Below are positions 12,633 through 25,791 of a stretch of DNA of 60,000 nucleotides, piece after piece. The notes below the pieces were generated by a model that saw only the letters and a list, made by a program, of their open reading frames with translations, did not search any database and was not told where the DNA came from. Position 1 is the first letter of the stretch, and the number at the start of each line of letters is the position of its first letter. The translations under genes and the position numbers were made by a program. Origin of the DNA: Symsagittifera roscoffensis (Eukaryota > Xenacoelomorpha > Acoela > Convolutidae); NCBI RefSeq assembly GCF_963678635.1, contig NC_087062.1, positions 32,587,651 to 32,647,650 on the forward strand. The letters run 5' to 3'.

Positions 12633-13095
12633 TTCCGTAAATTCCCAAATGATCTTGAGTATTGAGTTCTACCTGAGCAACTTGAGTATTACCTGAGCAA
12701 CTTGAGTATTACCTGAGCAACTTGAGTATTACTTCTTGAGGTGTCGTTCAACTTGTGTTCTCTTTCTTCAATTGAATACAGTTGAGTAGTCAATTTGACT
12801 TTACCAAATCAATCTGAAAATAACACTCCATTTTTAGACTAGCAGGTGGTGTTCCTAACCTAAAAACCCCTTTTACTATTATAGTTAAAACCCTTTCCTT
12901 TCCGTCCTATTTAAAATAGTTCAATTGGAAATTTTCTAAAAACATGCAGATTCATTTTATGTTTTAGCACCATCAATCATTTAAAATGATAATTGTCATG
13001 CCAATCACCTCTAAAATTCTCTACCTGTTTTGTACCTCCACACCTAACTCGAGATTCTTCCCTCATGCCCAACTCAAGACCCCCGCGTACCCGAC
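12633..13095 (-). other. Spacer between macro-like domain and ORF2 (element A)
   Basis: Noncoding. Immediately upstream of ORF2 (about 12655-12740) a 20-bp unit, CTTGAGTATTACCTGAGCAA on the plus strand, is repeated three to four times. On the minus strand TTTTCAG at 12820-12814 looks like a 3' splice site, 182 nt before the ORF2 ATG; B has the same string 214 nt before its ATG. The duplicated copy of the spacer is 14282-14744. Confidence 0.7.
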
Positions 13096-14281
13096 TCAGG
13101 CGATGCTCAAGTAGTATTTCTTGTGAAAATGCACCATTATCTCAGTTTCTGCGAAGACCACGTGTAGGATAGCGTACAATTCCCTTGGGCTCAATTTCCC
13201 CCTGTTTGGGTCATACACCGGCATTGAGACCTCCGTTATCCCTCTTTCAATCATGAAGTCTCGTAGTCTCGTTAGTGCCAACATCACGTGTTCAGGATCG
13301 ATCGTGTTTCTGTCATTGACCCTCGTCACTAGGAAGCACAGATATTTGCCCGGGACTTGTGCTACTGATGGTGGAAGCGCGGCCATTCCTCCCAGTCCCG
13401 GTCTCTGTCTAAACAGAAACTCCACGTTCTGGTATTCTCTCTTGAAGTCTGCTTCCAGTCTTGATTTGAAACTCATGTCTGTCCGCCGTGATACAGATTG
13501 CGCTAGTCCTGTCTGACAAAATGAAGTCACTATCCGTTATCAGGATATTCTCTGAGTATTCGTTTGGTATTTCAAACTTCGTTTTGAAATTCCGTCCTAT
13601 GGTCGGCTCGACCTCTTCCCCTTCCAGCTCCAGTCCGCACTTTTCTCTCACTTCTCTGAGTTTCTTTATCATCAAATTTTTGGTGTGGGTAAGTCCTACC
13701 CCCACTCCCCGGACAAAAATATTTATCGACGTCCCCGTCGATGATGCTGGGTCTGAATTATCTGGCGGAATGTCGAGCGGGCTGTCTGTTGCCGTCCAGC
13801 CGAAAAGAGGATCCTCCGTTTTCATGTACTTCCCCGCTGATCAGTCAACTTGCTGTATGCTCTGTCCTTCCTCGCTTGCGTTCTTGACATCGCTCATCCA
13901 TTCTAATATCCTCAGGTTCGTATTTTCCCTCCTCTCTATCTCACTCTGTTCTAAATCCGTCTCCCGCTCCGGCGTCGAGTAGTCTTCCTGTGGATAGTGT
14001 TCATTGTCATTGATGATCTGCCATTCACCATCTGCCGCCAGCTCGCCCACACTTGTTAGTTCTCTGCTTAGGTCATCGAGCTTTATCTTGTCGATCAGGA
14101 AATCGTCTCCGTACCTGTTGTACCTCATGCCCTCATCCTCCAACTGGAGGATGGTGTTCAACATCACTGCCATTCTCTCATCCACTTGAGTATAATCCAG
14201 GTCCCTCAGACGTCTATATAATTCGTCAAGTGTGGGTTTTTTCAAAGCCGTTGGCATGGACTTCCAGAATCGATCTGCCAT
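13096..14281 (-). pseudogene. Chimeric frame: ORF2 start fused to pol tail, plus second macro-like domain
   Basis: A product of the tandem duplication. The frame starts as ORF2 at 14281 (MADRFWKSMP), and after about 50 residues passes in frame into the pol C-terminal linker (MRYNRYGDDFLIDK). It stops at 13841; the rest continues in other frames through 13825-13409 to the macro-like domain ending at 13096. A 4-bp tandem duplication (GACAGACA) just before the domain's MSFKS segment breaks the frame in both duplicate copies and therefore predates the duplication. Confidence 0.85.
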
Positions 14282-14744
14282 TTCCGTAAATTCCCAAATG
14301 ATCTTGAGTATTGAGTTCTACCTGAGCAACTTGAGTATTACCTGATCAACTTGAGTATTACCTGAGCAACTTGAGTATTACTTCTTGAGGTGTCGTTCAA
14401 CTTGTGTTCTCTTTCTTCAATTGAATACAGTTGAGTAGTCAATTTGACTTTAACAAATCAATCTGAAAATAACACTCCATTTTTAGACTAGCAGGTGGTG
14501 TTCCTAACCTAAAAACCCCTTTTACTATTATAGTTAAAACCCTTTCCTTTCCGTCCTATTTAAAATAGTTCAATTGGAAATTTTCTAAAAACATGCAGAT
14601 TCATTTTATGTTTTAGCACCATCAATCATTTAAAATGATAATTGTCATGCCAATCACCTCTAAAATTCTCTACCTGTTTTGTACCTCCACACCTAACTCG
14701 AGATTCTTCCCTCATGCCCAACTCAAGACCCCCGCGTACCCGAC

Positions 14745-17700
14745 TCAGGCGATGCTCAAGTAGTATTTCTTGTGAAAATGCACCATTATCTCAGTTTCTG
14801 CGAAGACCACGTGTAGGATAGCGTACAATTCCCTTGGGCTCAATTTCCCCCTGTTTGGGTCATACACCGGCATTGAGACCTCCGTTATCCCTCTTTCAAT
14901 CATGAAGTCTCGTAGTCTCGTTAGTGCCAACATCACGTGTTCAGGATCGATCGTGTTTCTGTCATTGACCCTCGTCACTAGGAAGCACAGATATTTGCCC
15001 GGGACTTGTGCTACTGATGGTGGAAGCGCGGCCATTCTTCCCAGTCCCGGTCTCTGTCTAAACAGAAACTCCACGTTCTGGTATTCTCTCTTGAAGTCTG
15101 CTTCCAGTCTTGATTTGAAACTCATGTCTGTCCGCCGTGATACAGATTGCGCTAGTCCTGTCTGACAGAATGAAGTCACTATCCGTTATCAGGATATTCT
15201 TTGAGTATTCGTTTGGTATTTCAAACTTCGTTTTGAAATTCCGTCCTATGGTCGGCTCGACCTCTTCCCCTTCCAGCTCCAGTCCGCACTTTTCTCTCAC
15301 TTCTCTGAGTTTCTTTATCATCAAATTTTTGGTGTGGGTAAGTCCTACCCCCACTCCCCGGACAAAAATATTTATCGACGTCCCCGTCGATGATGCTGTG
15401 TCTGAATTATCTGGCGGAATGTCGAGCGGGCTGTCTGTTGCCGTCCAGCCGAAAAGAGGATCCTCCGTTTTCATGTACTTCCCCGCTGATCAGTCAACTT
15501 GCTGTATGCTCTGTCCTTCCTCGCTTTCGTTCTTGACATCGCTCATCCATTCTAATATCCTCAGGTTCGTACTTTCCCTCCTCTCTATCTCGCTCTGTTC
15601 TAAATCCGTCTCCCGCTCCGGCGTCGAGTAGTCTTCCTGTGGATAGTGTTCATTGTCATTGATGATCTGCCATTCACCATCTGCCGCCAGCTCGCCACAC
15701 TTGTTAGTTGTCTGCTTAGGTCATCGAGCTTTATCTTGTCGATCAGGAAATCGTCTCCGTACCTGTTGTACCTCATGCCTGTGCGTTTGCGATTGCCACT
15801 CCTTGTCCCCGCTGCTATTGACAAGTCTGGTTCTGTCCACTTCGGCACCTCACCTTGATCCGGATCGTTCCAATCCTCCTCCACAAAAAATTCCGCTTCA
15901 GAGTCCGCGTCTATTTTTTCGTTGTCATCCAAACTCAAGTTTTCATTGCCATCATTTCTATCTCTGGTGCCTTTCTCGTTCACTTCACATGCTGGTTCCA
16001 CCAGTAGGTACTCTAGTCCCTCCATGTCTTTTGGTAGACACCAGTCCTCTGGGGATGGCATATGAGGCTTCAGGTTCTCATAATGTGCTGCTCGCCCAGT
16101 ACTCAAGCGGTAGAACCGTCCTTGTTGATGTACTTCAGTTATCATGAATGTTCCTCTCCATTTCTTGAGTAGTTTCTTCGTCCCTTTGGGCGGTATCACA
16201 TTCTGGAAAACCCACACATACTGGCCCACTTCATATGCCTTCGCCTGTAATATTTTTTCATCATATTTCTTGCACTGTCTCATTTGTGCCTGCGCAGTGT
16301 TCCTCTGCACAGCTCGTTAATTTCCTGCTGTCTCCTGATCGCCTCTTCCACTTAAGCTTGAGGTGACGTCCTCTTTCCTTCATACTCCGGGTAAAAGAAC
16401 GTCAGGGGCATCGCTCTCTCTTTGCCTGTCAACATCATGAATGGGCTGATTCCCGTCGTTGAGTATTGAGTACTGTTGTATGCCCCTACGACTTGAGGCA
16501 GATACTTATCCCAGTCCGTCATGTATCTAGAGCAGTATACCCTCAACATGTTCACCAACGTTCTATTCTGTCTCTCTACCAGTCCGTTGGTCTGAGGGTG
16601 GTAGGTAGTTGAGTGTGCTTGAGCTATGTGTGACCTCTTCATTAATTCCTTAGTCAAGTCCCCCACAAAGGATTTGCCGTTGTCTGACTGAAAAGTCATT
16701 GGACAACCATACCATGATATCCAATGGGTTATCAAGTGGTCACAAGTCTCCTCAGCCGAAGCTGTTTGACACGGCACCGCCTCTGCCAGCTTTGTGAAGT
16801 GATCAATTATAACCAGTATCTGGTTATACCCTGAGTCCGTCATACAGATCGTTTGATGGTCTATTTGCACTACTTCATTAAATTCCGAGCTTTCCACCGA
16901 CTTGAGTGGGAATTTCATCTTCCTAGGGTCTTTCACTTGCAAACATGCCAGGCCTGCATTCACCCACCTCTCACAGGCTTTCCTCAATCCTGGCCAATCG
17001 AACCTGTGGAGTATTCTTTGTTGCACTTTGTCTATCCCCTGGTGCCCCATTTGATCATGTGATCTGAACAGCACCTCTGTCTGATATAATTGTGGTAGTA
17101 TGATGAGGTTGTGCTTGTGTAATATCTTGTCTTCTTCTTTTCTCTTGCATGCTACAACCCCATCAGCCGTGTGATAGAGTAACTCTTTCCTCTCTTTGTA
17201 GAACTGGCTCAGGATCTTGTAGCTGTCTTCCTCAAGTTCCCCTTCCTCCTTAGACCCCGTTCGGATCCATTTGGAGAGATTGCTTGTCATCTTGTCATTC
17301 TTCTGGGCTCTTACCAGGTCCGACAGCCTGTATCTCGCTCTGACATGTTCCTTCAGCGCCATGATTTGCCCATTCATCTCCCCAGGGTTGTGGACGTCGT
17401 CATTCAGCTTCACGCATACTATCTCGCCACCTTCATGTCGTCTTCCGGCACCAGATTTGTTCTCACATTCGAATTGCATGATAGCTCCCTTTCAAGTTCT
17501 TCACCACCTCGTATCTCCTGCATGTCCAAGTTGAAGGTTCCTGAGGACGGATCTGTTTGTAGTTCCCTGTCGTGGTGTCTAATCTTTTCTTCTGCCAATA
17601 TCATGCAGAGACTATCTTGATTGTCACTGCTCGCTTCCGAATCCACATCCCACATTTCACACTCCCCGGACAAATTTTCTCCTTCAGTGTTTTCTTCTTC

Positions 17701-20700
17701 TGTGGACGTGGACCGCTCCCCGGACTCTGACCTGGTCCCAGGTATTTAGCTTCTTCCTTGAATTCCACTCTCTTTCTCCTGACTCTAGTCTGTTCAAGTA
17801 ATTCAGCTGGGATCTTTTCAACCAGTGACTGCACCACTTCCTTCCCATCTAGATTAGTCACCTTCGAGGTGTTTCTATCACTAGCTGTTCCGTTCTTCCG
17901 CAGTATTGTGACCTCAGGTTCCTCTCTACAGTTTTCTTGACTCACGGGCTTATCATCTGCTAGTCTCTCGAGTAACCCCTTTAAGTCCTCGTCTATTTGT
18001 GCTTCCCCCGTTTCTACTTGGTTGAGATCGTAGCCTTTTGCTTTGAGCGTCTCCCTCACGATCTTTGACTTAAGCATTATTCCTATAGGCATCCCTCGAT
18101 TCTTTCTTAAGATTGTTTTCTTCGTGGTTTCCTTTGGTAACTCGGGGTGATCTTCTATCGGTTTGCCTGATTTGTCCAACCATCTCGTGAGAGGAAGACT
18201 GTCATACGTTTCCTTGTCCATGAAGGAGAAGCCATCTTTGATTTCAGGTCTATCTGCCTCCCTCTGTTCTTGTCTTTCGTAGAACTCCGTCTTCTTGCTC
18301 AAGCTGTCAGCATTTTGATGTTTGTCTCGTGTTCTGTGCTCAATTATCATATTGTATCCGTCCAGGCGAACTATCCACCTTCCAATGTAACTTTGGTCCA
18401 TTGAGTACGTTTTAGCTTAGTGCCCGGTTGTCGACTCGCAACTTGATTGGCTCGCTGCCTAGGTATGCCCCTATATTTCTCGACAAAGGTAACCACCGCG
18501 AACATCTCTACTTTCGGTGCTCCGTACTTCATTTCCGTGTCACTTAGGACTTTGCTCCCGTACGCTATCGGTCTCAAGACTGTCTTCCCGTTCCACTCTT
18601 GTTCTTGGTGGAGGATTCCAGATATCGCTACTACCGACGCGTCCGTATCCAGTACGTACATCCCCTTCTTTGTTGGCATGCCTAGTACTGGTGCCTCGCA
18701 CAACTTTTTCTTTATTCTCTGAAACGATTCTTCTGCTGCGTTATTCCACGTGAACTTCTTGCCCTTGTGCCTCATTAACTGTTGCATCGGATAAACTTTG
18801 TCTGCGTAGCCTTTGACAAATTCCCTATAGTAGTTTGCAAAACCCAGAAAGCTCATCAATTGGTGTTCCGTTTTCGGCGATTTCCAAGTTAGGACTGCCT
18901 CTACCGCGTCTGGATCTGGTCTGATGCCGTGTTTGTCCACCATCCTGCCCAAGTATTTTATCGAGCCCTTGAGTATCTCACACTTTGATGGTTTGCACTT
19001 CAGCCCCGACCTCCTCATACACGCAAAAACTTCGTCGAGTCTCTCAATGTGGTCCTCTAGTGTGGTTGTCGCTATTACCACGTCATCCACATAGCACATT
19101 ACCAGATTGCCGTACTTCTTCGTCACGCCTATCAGCGCGTGTGCCATCAACCGCTGAAACGTGGCTGTGGCATTGCAAAGTCCAAACGGCATCCGTTTCC
19201 ATTGAAACAGACCCAACTCGCAGGCAAACCCTGTCTTGTCCCTGTCCTGCTTCCTCAGCGGTACCTGCCAAAAAGCCGAGCCTAAATCAAGAGTCGTAAA
19301 AAATTTTGCATCACCTAACTTCGAGAGGCTCTCATCAATCCTAGGTATGGGATAGGCATCCTTCACCGTGACGGAGTTCAGGTATCGAAAGTCACAACAA
19401 AACCTTAACTGGTCGCCTTTCTTTTTGGCCATCACTACTCCACACGCCCACGGTGATTTGGATGGTTCTTTCATGCCATACTCTAGTAGCGTCTCAATCT
19501 CCTTTCTACACGCATCCGATTTGTGTGGGGTCATGCGCCTCGCCCCCTCCCTGTGCGGTATTGCGTTTCCTCAATTCTATTTCATGCTCAACAAAATTGC
19601 AACACCCGATGTCTGCCTTATGTCTTGAAAAAACTTCTTCGTTCCGTTCTAGTACGTCCTTGATGGCTTCGAGCTGTTCGTCCGTGAACTTGCCCCTTAA
19701 GTGTTCAATATCCGGTAGGACCGGTTTATCACCCTGTATTTTGTCTAATGTGGGCCGTTCTGGGAAATTCGAACAGCTCGATAGTCCATCGTCCGTCTCT
19801 GACTTAAGTGACTTCACAAGACCTGACGAATCTTTTATTTTATTCAATTGTCTCAAGATACAAATCTTGTCCCTATGATTGGGACAATCAACAACTTCAT
19901 TTTGTTTATGATTTTCAGTCATTTCATATCGAGTTTTAACAGACAAAGCATATCCCAGTTTCCTCCCCCTCTGTATCGTGATTGGCATGTCAAGGGTATT
20001 CAACAAAACACTCACGCAGAGACCGCTCTTCGTAATCGAGAAGGATCTTCCTAAAACAGCAGCACTTTGACTATTTGGGTTTGGGACTACAGATACCTGC
20101 TTGTTGTCACTTAGTTCATTGTAGTTTTTCATTCGTAAGCTTACAATCGCCGCCTCGTTCGCCTTTAGTCTCACCCTCCTACTCAAGAATACCGGTGCTT
20201 TGGTTTCATTTGCCATTATTAAATTTACCGGTTTGATTGCGTACCTCCTATCCGGGTTCCGTATCCTGAACATTGCGTTGCTTAGATCAATCGCTACATC
20301 AAAGTTCCTGATGAAGTCTCTGCCTAAAATAAATTGGTCAGACTCATCTAGGTTTTCTACCACAAGAAAGCTCATCCACAGGTTACGTTCCCCCAGATTG
20401 AGGGCTATTATCGGCGTTCTGCCCAACACCCGCAGGGCCCCCTTGTTTGCAGCTGACAACCGTATTCTCGAATCTATCAAATCATCTTTGTCGAAGCCCA
20501 TTCGTTCCCAAGTTTCGATTGGTATGACGCTCAAGACTGCTCCCGTATCGAGTAACCCACGTAACTGAGTCTTTTTGCCACTTATGTCTAACACGTGTCC
20601 TGTCACATCTGCCTCTGTCCCGATGTGCATCGCATCTTCTTCAAGCATGACGCAGTGTCCGATCGATCTCACTTTCAACTCTTCTCTCCCCACGTAGATT

Positions 20701-21312
20701 TGCCCAATTAAGTCTTCATCACATGTTATCATTGTTTTGGTATAAATGTTGAATCCATCTATATATAGCATCACTTCATGTGGACCATAAGCTTCTGTGT
20801 ACCTGTTATCAACACGTACCGACTTGCTACCCCCTCTCGTGAGTAGTGCTCTCAACGCTCTAGAAGTCGTTTGTGGACTTATACAACTCAAGTAATCTGC
20901 GTACACATCAATGTGTATTATTGTCTGGTCACTTGGTTCGCTTAAGTTTCTCGTTACTTCGTGGCCGCCCACAGTGATTATTGACAATATTCTTGCCCCA
21001 ATCTTTGTTATGCCAAATGGCTTTCCTGTAACATTTTTTACCGTGTTGCAATTTCCATTTTTTGTCGACCCCTCAGCAGCTTCTGGTATTGTCTGTGAGC
21101 AACTTAATGCTTCGTTCATCTTCTGTCTTTGGATTTCTTGCTTCAGTCGTTGTTCTATTTCTTTCGCTGCTAGGTCTTGTTTCACTTTGTTGATGGCCTC
21201 CGCTGCCGCCTTCTCATAATCTATTTCTTGTGCGTTCTTCGCCGTGGCCTCTACTGCACTATTACATTGTGTTACAGTTTTCACTGTTTTCGTCGGTAGC
21301 TCCGCATTTGGT
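14745..21312 (-). pseudogene. pol: Element A pol: protease, RT, RNase H, integrase, macro-like domain; broken
   Basis: Continues the gag frame. Order on the minus strand: aspartic protease (LLDTGAVLSVIP near 20540), RT with YVDD at 19093-19082, RNase H (VLDTDAS near 18640, RVDNRALSWL near the end), a Glu/Lys-rich linker, integrase with an HHCC-like zinc region and DDE core, a GPY/F-type C-terminus (KWRGTFMITEV), a long acidic tail and a macro-like domain ending at 14745. In the zinc region the first cysteine appears lost: A reads NAGLAC where C reads TACLLC. Frameshifts lie near 19520, 18400, 17640, 17450, 16330 and 15620, plus the GACA duplication near 15130. Element B gives the same order in far fewer pieces. 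Confidence 0.92.
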
Positions 21313-23499
21313 CTTTCTAGGTCTTTCGTCCCAAATTCACCTTATCTGTCACTGCTGCTAGCGCCAACTTGTGTTTTGGATGACTCTGGTTCTTGACCGC
21401 TTCCCAAAAAAACGGACAGTCCATCCTGAAGTGCCCCTCTTGGTTGCAGAAGAAGCATCTTGCACCTATTTTGATGATCAAGCCACTATAGAACTCGTGT
21501 TCTTCCATCTGGCTCATATCTTCTTCATCGGGTGCATATCCCAAACTCTTCATGCCCTGTTTGTATGTCGTGCAATCCGCCACATGATGATCCGCCGACC
21601 CGCTGTTAGCACATGACCTGCGTTTGTCCATGTCATTTCTGGGCTTGTACCATGACGACCTCTGTGGCTGACTTCCCCCTTGTGTGTTCCTGTTGTCTGA
21701 GTACGAGTATTTCTTGGGTTTCATCAACATGTACTCTCTTGACTTCTGCCTCATCTCTTCTGGAGTTGGTGCACTGTCTTTCGACAATGTGTAGTACGTT
21801 GCTAACATCGTTCTCAAGTCATCACTCTTCACCCCATCAATGAACTTTGCGGCGATACTGAAGTTCCTTCGATTGGTAGATTCTTCCGGGTCACTCCTTC
21901 TTCTCAAGCTCTCAAGATCATCTAGGAACCTGTCAATCGATTCATCGTCCCTTTGTCTCCTCTTCTCAAATCGCATCATCGCTTGATGACCCTTCATGCC
22001 TGAGCCGAATCTATTTAACAAAATTTCAAAGATTTTGTCCACTGTGTCGCGTTCCTCTTCTTTCTTCGCAACCACGCATTTCAATGCCGTGCCTTCCAGA
22101 TTGCTCAGTATCGCTGTGCATGCTTGCCTCTCATCGTTCAAGTTGTCTTGTTCTAAGTGCAACCTCATGACTTCTACCCAAGTGTCAATGCACCCATCTG
22201 AATCATCTTTGAACTCCTTCGGTTTCTTGAAGGTTTTCCTGGATTTGTTGCCCCCTCTGTCACTCGAGTCGGTGTTCCTCGTGGCGAAGGCTTCTAGCGT
22301 CCTGTTCATCATTTCCCAGGTGCTTGCCGAAGTCATGGCATCCGGTCCCACGTTGTTGTGAGTCGTGGAGTCCCCTGGACCACTAGTTGTGTTCACTGTT
22401 CCATTCTTTATAATGGCCCTGACCCCACCGGTGCCGTAATAGCGGCCTCCCTGGTTGCTGGTAACAGTGTTGACTGTCGTTTGTTCCTTTGAGGCTCCAC
22501 GAAGTCCACTCTATTACCTTGTGTCCTCTCTGCAGCTGGCCTGTCTTGTTGTGTTGAATTCCTAAGAATAGCGTCTAGCTTTGTCTGTATTGCACTTGAG
22601 CTCTCAGCTTGTTCCCTACTCATCGTATCCATTCTCGTTTCCAAACTCCCTAACTGGCAATTCACTGCGTCATATCGCTGCTTCATTTCCTGCATGTCCT
22701 TTCTGATGTTCTTCTCTCGCTCTTCATCAGTGGTTTCTACTTTGTCAGACATCTTCTGAAGCTTTTCCTCCGTCGCTCTCGCTAGATGGAAATAGTTGTC
22801 CAAGTACTCATGTTTGTTGTGTCTCATTTCTTTCTTTATCACATTTCTATCCTCTTCGCTGTGCTTCAGTTTCTCATCTATCTGATCTAGTTTCGCCATC
22901 AAGTCGCTTAACTCAAGAGTTGTCGTTCCATGGTCCGTTGTTGTCCTGTAGTTGATCGTTGGTCCCGATTCTCTCTGACCCTCGTTCTGATCGGTCTCTG
23001 TCGTTCTCGTGGATACTGTTCCGAATGTTTTGCTTTTCTCAACCTTCGTCTCCTCCACTGCTGCGTCCTTCGATCTCATTCCGACCATCATTGCTAATCT
23101 TTCAGTAAAAGACGTTCTCTTTTGAGACTCATCCTTCACTGTTTCTTGCGTGTTGCCTGTTGTGTCTTCCGCGTTGTCTATCGGTGAGAACTCTATGGGG
23201 TTCGGGTTAGGTTCTTCCGCATTAGGCATTGGAGTTGACTCTGTCGTCTTCTTTCCTGCTTCATCCACACTTTGATCAGGTGTCTCTAGATCAATCTCGA
23301 TGGTGGGTTCTACTCGTTCCTCTTCTATGCCCTCTTTTGCTTTGTTCTCCGTGGTACTCCTCGTGCTGATCATTCTAACTGAAAAGTTCTTCTTTGTTAT
23401 TTTCGGACCCATTGATGTTGTTTTACGTAGCGACGAGTTATACTTTGTCTTCGCTTCGGTAGATCTCTTCTCAGCTACCGGTACCCTGCTCCACCTCAT
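21313..23499 (-). pseudogene. gag: Element A gag, broken
   Basis: Starts with ATG at 23499 (MRWSRVPVAEKRS) and matches the first 730 residues of the B frame at 39254. It has a charged N-terminal region with coiled-coil propensity, a central capsid-like region (GCIDTWVEVMRLHLEQ) and two zinc-knuckle sites. The first knuckle has lost its second cysteine (CANSGS where B has CANCGS); the second, CFFCNQEGHFRMDC, is complete. Frameshifts near 22430 and 21340 split it into three parts. In the intact state it would be read through into pol without a stop, as in the B frame. Confidence 0.9.
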
Positions 23500-23759
23500 T
23501 ATTTACAATTGTTACTATTTACAGTATTACTACCTACAAAATTCTACTCTAAAGTTAAAACCTCTTTTGAAAAAAAAATTTCTAAAAAGAAATCGACGAT
23601 TTGCTGAAAACAACTTTTCTTAATCTCTTGAAGATTTTATGTGTTAGGATAGGATAGGGAATATGATCTTACAATTGGTTACTTCAACCTGACTTAGTAC
23701 TCTTTTAGTGCCCCCTTCCTATTATTCAGTGTTGTCCCAGTGCTTCTTGTTAGTATCCC

Positions 23760-24240
23760 CAGACTAGTGTCCCAAGACCAATGTCCCAAGACCAACGTCC
23801 CAAGACTAACGTCCCAAGACCAATGGCCCAAGACCAACGTCCCAAGACTATTGTCCCAAGGCTAATGTCCCAAGACTAACGTCCCAAGACCAACGGCCCA
23901 AGACCAACGTCCCAAGACTATTGTCCCAAGACTAATGTCCCAAGACCAATGGCCCAAGACCAATGTCCCAAGACCACTGTCCCAAGACTAATGTCCCAAG
24001 ACCACTGTCCCAAGACCACTGTCCCAAGACCAATGTCCCAAGACCAATGTCCCAAGACCAATGTCCCAAGACCAATGTCCCAAGACCAATGTCCCAAGAC
24101 TGTTTCGTACCAAGACTGCTCTGGTCCAAGACTGTTCCAAGGCTGCACTGTCCCAAGACTATCCCAAGACTGTGTTGCCCCAAGACTGTCCCCAGAGTGC
24201 AATGTCCCAAGACTTCTTCGGTACTGTCCCAAGACTCGTC
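23760..24240 (-). repeat. 14-bp minisatellite in the leader of element A
   Basis: Tandem copies of a 14-bp unit, CCCAAGACCAATGT on the plus strand, with variants at the last few positions. About 30 units; regular from about 23773 to 24105 and looser beyond. The same unit in the other orientation fills 38299-38990 in B. Confidence 0.95.
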
Positions 24241-25106
24241 ACTGAGTGTTTGGATATCGGGTCTCTTCTTCTTCGTTGTAGGGACTATTGAACCACTGTA
24301 CCTTTTACCGCCACTTGAGCTCTTGTAAAAACTTTCCCAAAATCCCTATATTAATGGTCGAAACCCAAATATTGATCCAGTCTTTTCAGGCTATTTGAAA
24401 CTCTAATTTCCCCGCAGGTGTCTTGTGATCACCTGTTCTTTAAAATACCAACAACAATTTTTTACCAAAACATAAAGTGTTAAACTTGAAAAAATTTCAA
24501 AAACAGATGGGTGAATTCTCCTGAAATTCAAGGTTGACTGATGTCAATCTTTGTCCGAAAAAATGTCTGGTACCCGATTGCCACGCGTTTTCCTCCCCCC
24601 TGCTAGCGATCTTATGGGGTATCACAAAAACTGTCTATGTCCGTTCCCCCCTACCGATCCGACCAGGGTACCTACCCTAACTTGATTCTAATTTTGGATA
24701 TCCGCTTCCTGTAACCAACGCGTGTAAATATCTAATGTAACTAAGTCGACGATGCCGAGCAATTAGTTACTCTAATGTCCCCCCTTTTTACAATTTATAA
24801 CCGCTAACCTCTAACTTAACCAGCCCCCTTCTAACCTCCCCCCTCTTTAGCCCCCCTCTTAAGCCGAAAAATCCCTTAAGCGCCGGGTGCTAAAACTCTC
24901 GAGAGAAAACCGTAGACCTGTTTCCAGGCCTGCTTGTGCAAAAACTTCCTCAAAACAATGGGACTCCGCTTATCCAATTTTACACTTATCTCCTATAATT
25001 TAATGTGGATTCTAACGATACCCGTTGCCCAACTTGAGAACACCCCTGTGCGTACTCTTGTGGTGATCCTGTGCTGGTTGTCTCTGTTCTGCACTTGACA
25101 GCAGCA

Positions 25107-25303
25107 CACTTTCCCACTTGGCTTGTCACCTCTTCCAGTCAAGTCTCCTAGTGGTCCGTTTCGATCCTTGTGAACCACTTTCCCACTCGACTGGTCACCC
25201 TTTCCAGTCAAGTCTCCCAGTGGTCCGGTTCGATCCTTGTGAACCACTTTCCCACTCGACTGGTCACCTCTTCCAGTCAAGTCTCCTAGTGGTCCGGCTA
25301 GGT
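25107..25303 (-). repeat. 69-bp tandem repeat in the leader of element A
   Basis: Starts at 25107, 25176 and 25245; about 2.8 copies. Related to the 70-bp repeat at 37250-37435 in B. Function unknown. Confidence 0.9.
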
Positions 25304-25765
25304 TGCAATCTGTCTGAAAACCCTTAACAACGCCCCCACTCGGGCACCTTTTCAGAGTCACTGGTTTAAATTGCTAGGTTGATCGAAACGATCGGTCTTA
25401 TAAAACAGTATGGGTATACTATTTAATTAATATAAAGGTCTGATCCAAATGATCTGGTATCAAAGTCACTGTCTTTTCGTTTTATGGTTTTTGTTCCCTT
25501 TTCTATCCTTTTTTTCTTGTTTTTGTTTCGCTTTTTGTCTTTTTGCTCGTGTTTTTGTCCCCTAGTTACCCCCCTTACTCGGTTAGCTAGGCCTCGTTCG
25601 GAGAGCGTACCAGGAAGTTTTCTCAAGTTTTCTTAAAAAGCTATCACGGTACAACCGGAAGGTTTACACGTTCCCGCTGAACCGTACCACCGGTACTCTA
25701 GAATGGGCATGCAGCCCGGAGCTGTGTCAAGTGGGTTCGACTCCGTAGTCATGATGTCGTAAAAA

Positions 25766-25780
25766 CACCCAGGAGCGCCA
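25766..25780 (-). promoter_or_regulatory. Probable primer-binding site of element A
   Basis: TGGCGCTCCTGGGTG on the minus strand, 11 nt inside the 5' LTR. TGG at the start pairs with a tRNA CCA end. The same 15-mer and spacing occur in B. I cannot say which tRNA it matches. Confidence 0.6.
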
Positions 25781-25791
25781 TAAAAACACTA

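Larger units (their letters stand above)
12480..15777 (-). repeat. Tandem duplication of about 1.65 kb (two copies)
   Basis: 12480-14128 and 14129-15777 are two adjacent copies, offset 1649 bp, differing at roughly a dozen positions. The unit runs from the pol C-terminal linker through the macro-like domain and the spacer into the first 50 codons of ORF2. The junction at about 14129 (ATGCC next to CTCATCC) shares only a few bases. The result is two macro-like domains and two ORF2 starts. Confidence 0.95.
23500..25791 (-). other. Element A 5' leader (2.3 kb)
   Basis: Noncoding region between the 5' LTR and gag, roughly 90 percent similar to 36774-39253 of B near the LTR. It holds the primer-binding site, a 69-bp repeat, poly-C/G-rich stretches and a 14-bp minisatellite. 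Long open frames over the minisatellite exist on both strands but are a product of the repeat. Confidence 0.8.

Noticed and set aside
23918-24328. Frames of 75-120 residues on both strands built of SQDQCPKT or LGTVVLGQ repeats
   Set aside because: They follow from the 14-bp minisatellite, whose period shifts phase every unit; both strands are open and nothing else supports coding.
24900-25791. CRISPR array or bacterial operon signals near the leader repeats
   Set aside because: Repeats are contiguous without unique spacers and the context is a eukaryotic LTR element.
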